From Chitinophagaceae bacterium (lineage in GTDB: Bacteria; Bacteroidota; Bacteroidia; Chitinophagales; Chitinophagaceae), in assembly GCA_019747705.1 (NCBI GenBank), contig JAIEQM010000121.1, positions 1 through 38,636 of the forward strand: DNA of 38,636 bases, read 5' to 3'. Both the position numbers and the translations under genes were made by a program. Every line of letters begins with the position of its first letter. Position 1 is the first letter of the stretch. The notes under the pieces are model-generated. The model was not told the DNA's origin. It saw only the letters and a program-made list of their open reading frames with translations, and made no database searches. Of the stretch, positions 7,625-14,526 are shown in pieces.

Positions 7625-8374
7625 ATGTACTTTCAGCAATGGAAAGATTATTTCCTCATCAATCAATCGCATTTTAGTCATATTGATTTCAGCAAACCTG
7701 ATTTGTTTTGCCTGGATGAGCAGAAGTTATTCAACTCCTCCATCCAGCAGTTTCAGCGGGGCGAACACAGTGAAGGCAAACATCTTCTTAAGTATGCCAA
7801 GCAATACGGCGATCCGTGTTATACCGAAGCTATTAAACTGTTTATTAAAGAAGAACAAACACATGCATTAGTGCTTGCAACGTTTTTGAACAGGCATGAT
7901 ATACCCAAAATAAAAGATCATTGGGTGGATGGTGTGTTTCGCATGCTCCGCCAGTTATCAGGAATTGAAAATACCATTACCATTTTGCTGGTGGCTGAAA
8001 TCATTTCCAAAGTGTATTACCGTGCCTTAATGAATGCTACCACTTCAGAACTGCTGCAGCAAATTTGTGAACAGGTTTTAAAAGACGAAGAGAAGCATCT
8101 GCATTTTCAATGCTGTACTTTAAAAACATTACAGCTAAAAAAATCAAAAACGGCAAAGTTGTTTTGGGAAATGTATTTCAAAACCATTTTAAAAGGAACA
8201 ACAATAGTGGTGTGGAAGTATCATAAAAAAGTATTACAGGCAGGCGGTTTGAATTTTTATGGTTTTGATGATGCATGCAGTTCCATTATCAACGAACTCC
8301 TGCAAATGATAAAAGGGCAGAAAGAAATTCCTTCTGCCCTTGCACCTTTACAATTTGAAAAACTGATTGCTTAA
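7625..8374 (+). CDS. Ferritin-like diiron protein
   Basis: A 249-residue all-helical soluble protein with no signal peptide. It has the ligand pattern of a ferritin-like four-helix bundle: a glutamate in helix 1 (E47 or E50), ExxH in helix 2 (E77-Q-T-H80), a glutamate in helix 3 (E125 in LLVAEIISKVYY), and ExxH in helix 4 (E155-E-K-H158). This predicts a carboxylate-bridged diiron site as in ferritins, rubrerythrins and related oxidases. Whether it stores iron or oxidises a substrate cannot be told. The C-terminal 23 codons lie within a 75-bp sequence duplicated at 9519-9593. It is probably cotranscribed with dgkA and the DUF1361 gene. Confidence 0.75.
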   Translation: MYFQQWKDYFLINQSHFSHIDFSKPDLFCLDEQKLFNSSIQQFQRGEHSEGKHLLKYAKQYGDPCYTEAIKLFIKEEQTHALVLATFLNRHDIPKIKDHWVDGVFRMLRQLSGIENTITILLVAEIISKVYYRALMNATTSELLQQICEQVLKDEEKHLHFQCCTLKTLQLKKSKTAKLFWEMYFKTILKGTTIVVWKYHKKVLQAGGLNFYGFDDACSSIINELLQMIKGQKEIPSALAPLQFEKLIA

Positions 8375-8377
8375 AAA
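8303..8377. repeat. 75-bp direct repeat R1 (3' end of ferritin-like gene)
   Basis: Identical to 9519-9593 except for two substitutions (G to T and C to A near the end). It covers the last codons and stop of the ferritin-like gene and contains a 10-bp perfect hairpin (AAGGGCAGAA at 8313-8322 with TTCTGCCCTT at 8332-8341). Flanking sequence is unrelated beyond these bounds. See the island finding. Confidence 0.9.
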
Positions 8378-8504
8378 GAAAAACCCTGATGGCAAACTTA
8401 ATATAAGTGTGATTTTGTAAAATAATTGAATTAAAAACATCTTTAGAATAAGGTGTTGTACTATTGAAAAACTATTATTTTTTATAAACCCATAAACAGG
8501 CGAA

Positions 8505-8644
8505 ATGTCAGTAGAAAATAACGAACGAAATGTATAAAGAGCCCCATCGGGGTGATACATGTGCAGGCTTAAAGACATATCGCCCCGATGGGGCTCAAAT
8601 TACTCAGGAATAATTTTTCTACTGACATATTGCACCGCTGGTGC
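8505..8644. repeat. REP-like nested palindrome
   Basis: An outer 14-bp inverted repeat (8505-8518 ATGTCAGTAGAAAA with 8615-8628) encloses an inner 14-bp one (8539-8552 GAGCCCCATCGGGG with 8583-8596). The inner arms extend to 18 of 19 pairs through GATA/TATC. A third small hairpin, GCACC-GCT-GGTGC, follows at 8632-8644. This is the architecture of REP/BIME-type repeats mobilised in trans by RAYT (Y1) transposases; no such gene is in the window. It fills most of the gene-free stretch 8375-8733, where nothing else is evident. Confidence 0.8.
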
Positions 8645-8733
8645 TATAAAATCAAGTTTTAATAGCGCAACACATTATAGATTAATGCATCCGTGTTTCT
8701 TGTTTGAGAAAACGAAAAAAACGCTAGTGATTT

Positions 8734-9387
8734 TTAGTATTGCCGCAGCATATAAAAAGCAGGCGCCTCTTTCCTACATGATTTAGAAGTAATTTTTAAT
8801 TTATTATTATTTATAACAGAAAATTTTTTCTGAAAGTAAAAATCTGTGCACCTCTTAGTAAGAGCGAAATCATAAACCATGATAAACAAACGGTTAAAGT
8901 TTTTTGCCGTATCAATTTTAAAAAACCTTGGACTAAATGAGAAGCTTTTAATCAGAACAGATTTAATTGCTCCATCAATTTTAAGGCGAAGCATACCATT
9001 TGAATCTGCAACCCCGTGGATTGAATCATTCACAGAAACCTCGGCTTCAACTGCTTCCTGCATTTCGTTTTGCACTATATATATTTCTTTGGTTTTCAAA
9101 CTTGAGTCAAAACTGTAAACCACGACATCTTTTTTATTTATAATATTTACAGTTGCATCTAATGGTTTAAGAGTAATGTTTCCTTTTTTTAACTCATATG
9201 TGCCATAGTAGAATTTTCCGCTGCATAAGTCTGTAGATACATATTGAACAAAAGTGCTGTCCTTGTTCAACTCCAAAGTAGTATAGACATCTTTTGCATT
9301 GAGCTTATATTTGCCTGCAACTTTTTGGTATGTTTTGCAGGAGCAAAAGAAGAATACTAAAACTAATATTTGATGATGTATTTTCAT
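8734..9387 (-). CDS. Hypothetical lipoprotein in 75-bp-repeat island
   Basis: A 217-residue protein with an N-terminal hydrophobic segment followed by FFFCSCKTYQ, a relaxed lipobox consistent with lipidation at the second cysteine. The next part (GKYKLNAKDVYTTLELNKDSTFVQY, in pieces around 24-50, then YYGTYELKKGNITLKP) looks like the small beta-rich lipocalin-like domain common in Bacteroidota lipoproteins. The rest has no family I recognise. Codon use is more AT-rich than that of its neighbours. It is the only gene of the island bounded by the direct repeats at 8303 and 9519, and probably arrived with it. Confidence 0.65.
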   Translation of the reverse strand: MKIHHQILVLVFFFCSCKTYQKVAGKYKLNAKDVYTTLELNKDSTFVQYVSTDLCSGKFYYGTYELKKGNITLKPLDATVNIINKKDVVVYSFDSSLKTKEIYIVQNEMQEAVEAEVSVNDSIHGVADSNGMLRLKIDGAIKSVLIKSFSFSPRFFKIDTAKNFNRLFIMVYDFALTKRCTDFYFQKKFSVINNNKLKITSKSCRKEAPAFYMLRQY

Positions 9388-9518
9388 TATATGTTCTAAA
9401 GCATATTTTCCGTTTTTTTCATTTCTAATATTTATTGTAATTCTTTATTCTTGAAAGCAGGCAGTTTAATATTTTATGAGTTTTATATTTCATGCCATGC
9501 TGTTTTGCTGGGGTTGCA

Positions 9519-9593
9519 CAAATGATAAAAGGGCAGAAAGAAATTCCTTCTGCCCTTGCACCTTTACAATTTTAAAAAATGATTGCTTAAAAA
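9519..9593. repeat. 75-bp direct repeat R2
   Basis: Second copy (73 of 75 identical) of the 3' end of the ferritin-like gene, now overlapping the last codons of the barrel gene at 9587-13048. Its first substitution turns the GAA-type codon context into TTTTAAAAAATG, so the coding end is broken in this copy. The hairpin at 9529-9557 is intact. Confidence 0.9.
9529..9557 (-). terminator. Rho-independent-type terminator of the TolB-like barrel gene
   Basis: Read on the minus strand, a perfect 10-bp stem (AAGGGCAGAA / TTCTGCCCTT) with a 9-nt loop is followed by a short T-run (TTTT as part of CCCTTTTATC), about 30 nt after the stop codon at 9587. The same hairpin occurs inside the coding region of the ferritin-like gene at 8313-8341. 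Confidence 0.55.
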
Positions 9594-12500
9594 TCAAATC
9601 CGAGTGACACATGCATGATGGGTCTTGAGTTAAAGAAACCACTCATGGGCCATCCTGCATCAAAGCGTACAAAATAACCAAGTAATGTACTGCGGGCGCC
9701 AAAACCATAGCTGCCCAGGAAAGGACCTAAGCCGGGGGCTTTAACAACTACACTAACCGGGTTATTGGGTTCGCTAAACACCAGTTCGGGCCGTTTAAAA
9801 TCAAGAAACCTTCCATTCCATGCAGTTCCAAAATCAAAGAACTGAACGGCCTGGAAATTTCTTAAGAATGCATTATTGATGGGTTTATTAAACAGGGTTG
9901 AAAACACCGGCAAACGGAATTCACTGTTAATAACAACAGCATTGTTTCCATTCGCTGAGTTTTGAAGAAAGCCACGCACATTTACAGCCAGTGATTCATA
10001 TACATAATTTCCATCCGGCTTCGGTTGAATAAATGAATTGAAATACCGCTGCCGGATAGCGCTGTCTTTAATTCTTACATTGGAACCCGGCATCAGCCAG
10101 CCATCTGTACCGCCCAGGTAATAAATTACTTTGTTGTTGCCAAATGAAAAATCACCAGCCACTCTTACTGCCCATATAAAGTTTCTGTAAATCTTTTTAT
10201 AATAACGGCCGTCAAAGCCCACATTAAATGTAAAATCTCCGGCGCTGTCTCGCCCTGATCCTTTATAGTTACCGCTTAATCGGTTAAATAATTCAAACCA
10301 TCCTTTAAAGCGCAAACCGTTCCAGATATTGGTGGTGGGGTTAATAGTATTATCATGCACATATTCCACCCTGGAGTTTAAAAAGTTTTCGCTTAGGGCA
10401 GGTTGCGCAAGTGACAGCCTGTCAAAAGCTTTTACAACATATTGGTCCCTTCTGATACCTCCTATTAAACGAACGCTTTGCACCTCATTAAACGGATAAG
10501 CGATATTTCCCTGGTAAATATTACTGATTTGCTTGCCTTCATATACGGTAGTTCCATTACCAAGTCCTATTGTAGAGGTGGCCCGGTAATAGGTAAGCCC
10601 CCAATCTAACCTGCGCTTGAGATTATCAAAACGCAAAAACACTTCTTTATCTTCAAGCCCATAGTTGATACGGAAGCCGCCGGTAAATTTATAATCTTCC
10701 AGAAATTCAACCACACCCACTCTTGTCATGGCATTGAGTGTATTGTTATTTCCAAGATTTACCTGCGGGCGGCTTTGACCACCCGGATCAAACACAAACC
10801 TGCTGGCATTAAATGGCTGATAGCGGTTAATAAACAATACATTGTTTGAAAAAAAGTTGGTGGTTACATTATCAATGGAGAATTTCTTTTTGTAAGGGAA
10901 CAAACGCATTTTATTAATTACTTCTTCACGGCGGGGTGGTTGTGCACCCATAAGCTTTGTTACGGCTTTTGATGAATCTTCTTTAAACTCACTTTCAAAA
11001 AAATCATTCACCCGGGGCTGTTCTTTTCTTACGGTGTCCTGCAAATCAGTTCGCTCCTGTGTATCTTCATTTGCAATTCTATCAAGCCTTGTACTGCGTT
11101 TGATATATTCTGTTGGCCTTGCATTTACATTGCGCTTGCGTAACGTATTCTCATCAACTTTAAGTTTGTATAAAAATTTAAACTCTCCCTGTTTGTTTAC
11201 TTCTGTTACTTGTCCGTTTTCGCCCGCAGTTCTTGTTTCCAGTACGGAGCTTTGATAGTTGGTAATGGGGAATGAATAGGTACTGTCATCCGTAACCCTG
11301 AAGAAACCGATGGAATCAGGTTCTGATTTATTCCATGCTTTTAATGTTGAATCCAGTTCTTTGGGTTCGGGGTTGCGTAAAATATCTTCACCAATACGGT
11401 ACATGGTATCAACACCGGCTGCTTTGGTACGGAAGAACCCAGCCCAGCGGTTGCCAATTCCATTTTCATCACTGATGTAGGTAAAGTGATTCACATTATA
11501 CTGGCTGGGGTATCTTGCATTACCATATTTAATATTGGTGAGCTGGGATATTTGTTTGAAGTCAGACTGGTTCCAGTTATCAATCAAAAAAACATTATAG
11601 CGGTTGCGTGGCAATGTAGTATCGCCGGTTGGTGCATCTGCTGCCGGGCGGTTGGATGAAAATATAATTCCTGTTTTACCGGGGAAGGAAACAAAGCTGG
11701 CGTCACGGTCGTCATACACATCATTGGTAATCTGTTCCAATTTCTGTTTATCCATTTTATAAACAAACACATCACTTTGTCCGCCTTTAATACCGCTTAA
11801 GATGATGGTGTTGGGGTCGAGCATATACTGCATATCCGTTATTTGCTCAAACGGCAGCTCCACATTCTTAATTGTTTTAATTCGTCTGAATGCATCATAC
11901 ACACTCAGGAATAATTTTCCATCTTCCCACACAATCATGGCAATGCGGCTGCCCTTGGGATCCCATGCAAGAATGGGATAGTTGGGATCCGGTCTTGCTT
12001 CCAAATTCCTTACACCGCTTTTCCAGAGCACTTTTTCCGAAATAAAATTTTCATTGAGGATCACTCTTGTTAAACCACGTTTGTACTCCACTACTGCATA
12101 TGTAAAACTTTTGGGGTTGGGATTGGCCTGAAAACGGAAGTAATCTGTTTTTCCAATTTCTTTGGGCACCGTTAATCTTCCGGTGGGTACATTGCGGCGT
12201 GCACGGATATCTTTAAAATATTTATCCCGGTTATACTGCATAAAATCTTTGAGCGCCACTTTCAGTTTCTTTTTGCAGATGGTTTCTGAAGCACGGTTTA
12301 CGTTTTTATAAATACGGCTGAGGTATAAAAGATAGGTAACGTTTTCTTTTTTATAGCGTTCTTCAATATAATACCAGAATGCATGACCTGCCAGTTTGGG
12401 CTGCTCATAAGCAAACTGATAAAAGTTGTTAAACTGAAAACCCAGCATGGCGCTTTTTAAATCATTATCCAGTTTGGTGCTCCAGGGTTCGGCTGCGTAG

Positions 12501-13048
12501 GCAATATAACCATCTGTCATCCACTTGGGTAAATCCAGAAGCGCCTGGTTTTGTGCAAACTCACCAAGGTCATCACCAAAGAGCATGGTTTCCACCAGCA
12601 CACGGGCAATACCTTCACGTATTTGTCTGCGTAAATCAGCATGGTCGCCATTATAAAAAATCACCATCTTGTTATTTACCAGCTTGGTTACACCACCGGC
12701 ATTGGGCCAGTCTAACCCAATTCCAATATTGGATTGTTTGTAATCATTATAACTGTTATATAAAACAATATTGAGGCGGCGCTGAATGCCATATTCAATA
12801 AACTCTTCCAGTTGAGGAAGTTCTTCTTCAGCAGCCTGGGTTACGTATTTGGCAAGGTCAAGTCCGTTTTGGGTATAATGAACATTAAAGTTGGGGCTCT
12901 GGTAAAAATTCCATTTAAACTTGGTGTATTGCACACGGTTTTTTCCAAACTCCACCGTGTTTACCTGGGCCTGCAGGTTGCAGGAAAAAAGAAGTACTAA
13001 AACTAACCAGCCTGTTTCTCTTAAACGATTCATCTGTTCAATTCGCAT
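9587..13048 (-). CDS. TolB-like beta-propeller protein with degenerate peptidase MA-like domain and C-terminal barrel
   Basis: An 1153-residue exported protein. A signal peptide ends at LFSCNLQAQ (about 28); the ATG at 13033 (MNRLRETGW) is an equally good start. Residues about 45-290 resemble a peptidase MA-like gluzincin, including LPKWMTDGYIAY (173-184), but the expected HExxH helix reads REGIARVLVE (144-153), so catalysis is unlikely. Residues about 310-560 have TolB/PD40-type blades (IIFSSNRPAAD near 465). The last 400 residues alternate like an outer-membrane barrel and end in GFDF, with a terminal aromatic. Relatives in Bacteroidota are often labelled TolB-like translocation proteins; role unknown. 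Terminator at 9529-9557. Confidence 0.75.
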   Translation of the reverse strand: MRIEQMNRLRETGWLVLVLLFSCNLQAQVNTVEFGKNRVQYTKFKWNFYQSPNFNVHYTQNGLDLAKYVTQAAEEELPQLEEFIEYGIQRRLNIVLYNSYNDYKQSNIGIGLDWPNAGGVTKLVNNKMVIFYNGDHADLRRQIREGIARVLVETMLFGDDLGEFAQNQALLDLPKWMTDGYIAYAAEPWSTKLDNDLKSAMLGFQFNNFYQFAYEQPKLAGHAFWYYIEERYKKENVTYLLYLSRIYKNVNRASETICKKKLKVALKDFMQYNRDKYFKDIRARRNVPTGRLTVPKEIGKTDYFRFQANPNPKSFTYAVVEYKRGLTRVILNENFISEKVLWKSGVRNLEARPDPNYPILAWDPKGSRIAMIVWEDGKLFLSVYDAFRRIKTIKNVELPFEQITDMQYMLDPNTIILSGIKGGQSDVFVYKMDKQKLEQITNDVYDDRDASFVSFPGKTGIIFSSNRPAADAPTGDTTLPRNRYNVFLIDNWNQSDFKQISQLTNIKYGNARYPSQYNVNHFTYISDENGIGNRWAGFFRTKAAGVDTMYRIGEDILRNPEPKELDSTLKAWNKSEPDSIGFFRVTDDSTYSFPITNYQSSVLETRTAGENGQVTEVNKQGEFKFLYKLKVDENTLRKRNVNARPTEYIKRSTRLDRIANEDTQERTDLQDTVRKEQPRVNDFFESEFKEDSSKAVTKLMGAQPPRREEVINKMRLFPYKKKFSIDNVTTNFFSNNVLFINRYQPFNASRFVFDPGGQSRPQVNLGNNNTLNAMTRVGVVEFLEDYKFTGGFRINYGLEDKEVFLRFDNLKRRLDWGLTYYRATSTIGLGNGTTVYEGKQISNIYQGNIAYPFNEVQSVRLIGGIRRDQYVVKAFDRLSLAQPALSENFLNSRVEYVHDNTINPTTNIWNGLRFKGWFELFNRLSGNYKGSGRDSAGDFTFNVGFDGRYYKKIYRNFIWAVRVAGDFSFGNNKVIYYLGGTDGWLMPGSNVRIKDSAIRQRYFNSFIQPKPDGNYVYESLAVNVRGFLQNSANGNNAVVINSEFRLPVFSTLFNKPINNAFLRNFQAVQFFDFGTAWNGRFLDFKRPELVFSEPNNPVSVVVKAPGLGPFLGSYGFGARSTLLGYFVRFDAGWPMSGFFNSRPIMHVSLGFDF

Positions 13049-13181
13049 ATTTTCGTATTGTGTAAGTGTTATAGTGTGTGATTCGTATTTAAAAGTACAA
13101 AATTCAGTTTATGTTTTCTGTAAAAGCTGTTTGAATAAGCTTTAAATATTTAAAATAACGAAAAAAGCGCCCAGATATTTC

Positions 13182-13679
13182 TTATTGGGAGGTAAGTGTA
13201 AAGATGAGGTTTGCTATGTAGTTGCCTGCCCCGTAATCCCATCCGGGGTTGGCCTGGAGATCAATATAAAAAACTGATTCAAATTTACTGCCAGACCCTC
13301 TCAGAATTGATTGGGGTGTGCTGCGTACCTGTACATAAAGGTTTGAATTACTGGCTTTCAACTGAAAAATACTTACCGGCTGCTGCTGATGATTATTGCT
13401 CCAGGCATAAGGAGATATGCTTTGAACAGTAAGTTTCCAGGACGTACTGCTGTATATAGTTATTTTAAGCCATCCTGAAATTACAAGTCCGTTATCAAGA
13501 TCAGAGGCGCCTGAAAATTCCAGTGGACTGTTATTGTTCACAGAAATCCTGAGGTACTGGCTTTCATTGAAAGGATAACCCGGAAGCACAGGGTTGGGAA
13601 AAGGAGTATTAACTTGCTGTGCGCTGATATCAGATATCAACGTTAAACTTAAAAGGCCATATAGTAACCATAGTTTCAT
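13182..13679 (-). CDS. Secreted subunit-like protein, LDNG/ANPGW family (second copy)
   Basis: A 165-residue exported protein (signal peptide MKLWLLYGLLSLTLISDISA). The frame allows a TTG start two codons earlier, but the ATG at 13679 heads a normal signal peptide. It shares with the first gene of the cluster (17370-17960) the motif DLDNG (about 60-64 here) and ANPGWDY followed by GxY and a terminal beta strand (from about 143). The middle has SWKLTV followed by a poorly conserved insert. Small beta-sandwich subunits of pili, and WxL-type surface domains, have this look. It is the last gene of the cluster, 20 nt after the chaperone-like gene. Confidence 0.65.
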   Translation of the reverse strand: MKLWLLYGLLSLTLISDISAQQVNTPFPNPVLPGYPFNESQYLRISVNNNSPLEFSGASDLDNGLVISGWLKITIYSSTSWKLTVQSISPYAWSNNHQQQPVSIFQLKASNSNLYVQVRSTPQSILRGSGSKFESVFYIDLQANPGWDYGAGNYIANLIFTLTSQ

Positions 13680-13699
13680 TTGCAAAGAAGTAAATCTTT

Positions 13700-14512
13700 T
13701 TACTTGATTTCTATAACTTTCTGTGCTGCTTCAAGAGGAAGGTCATAACCAGCATCCACGGCGGCAATAACATTGTATTTCCCTTTTGGTAAACTGGAAG
13801 GTATTACAAAATCAACATACCTTTTTTGTTCGGGAAACATAGGAAATTCTTCAGCATTAATTACTGTTTTTTTCCCATCTGTAAGATTGGTAAGTTCAAT
13901 ATAGCTTTTACAACGTAACTGCACCTGCCCTGTATTCTGACAGGTAATCCTGTAAATGCTGTCCCGGTTGTTTTTTAAAGGTTCAAAACTCTCCATAACC
14001 AATTCTCTTGTTAAAACTGAAGGGGGTGTTTGATAAATATGAACACCCACCCTGTAGAGGGTGGTTACAATAGTGGTTATTTTTTTGGTTACGTCGGGTG
14101 CTTTTGCTTCTTCTATTGTTTCAACAAATACCATGGCCCAGCGCATCATTTTTACAGCGTCAGCAGAGTCCGGTATTTGAAGCCTGACATTAACAGTTAT
14201 GTACTGATTTGGCAGCAATTCAACAAAATCCTTTTCCAGCACCACCCACCTGGCGCAGCTTTGCTTAATACTGCCGGCAGGCTTATACTCATGTTCTCCA
14301 ATAGTATCTCTGACCCAGTCACTTACATATAATTTAAATTGTTTTTTCACGGGCATCTTATTAATAATGGTAATGCGCTGCGCACCTGTTTGCCCCTGAT
14401 TAAGTGAAAAATCTATAGTGGCGGGGTTAATGAATATACCTGTATCACCTTTTTGTGCTGAGGCTGTTTGGCACATGCTAAAAACAACAAACAGCAGTAA
14501 ACATTTTTTCAT
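13700..14512 (-). CDS. PapD-like periplasmic chaperone-like protein
   Basis: A 270-residue exported protein, signal peptide MKKCLLLFVVFSMCQTASAQ; an ATG four codons upstream (14524) is possible but adds no useful signal sequence. Two Ig-like domains are suggested. The first has IFINPATIDFSLNQGQ, ITIINKMPVKKQFKLYVSDW and FVELLPNQYITVNVRL, matching the P-x-x-I-x-F, N-x-x ... W and F-x-x-L-x-P spacing of PapD-type chaperones. A DUF916-like assignment (WxL system partner) is the main alternative. It lies between the barrel protein gene (14 nt upstream) and a small subunit-like gene, which is the gene content of a chaperone-usher locus. Confidence 0.65.
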   Translation of the reverse strand: MKKCLLLFVVFSMCQTASAQKGDTGIFINPATIDFSLNQGQTGAQRITIINKMPVKKQFKLYVSDWVRDTIGEHEYKPAGSIKQSCARWVVLEKDFVELLPNQYITVNVRLQIPDSADAVKMMRWAMVFVETIEEAKAPDVTKKITTIVTTLYRVGVHIYQTPPSVLTRELVMESFEPLKNNRDSIYRITCQNTGQVQLRCKSYIELTNLTDGKKTVINAEEFPMFPEQKRYVDFVIPSSLPKGKYNVIAAVDAGYDLPLEAAQKVIEIK

Positions 14513-14526
14513 AGCAATGATCATAT

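Noticed and set aside
8559..8786. 75-codon frame within the REP-like palindrome
   Set aside because: Coding would run through both palindrome arms and into the lipoprotein gene; no sign of selection as protein.
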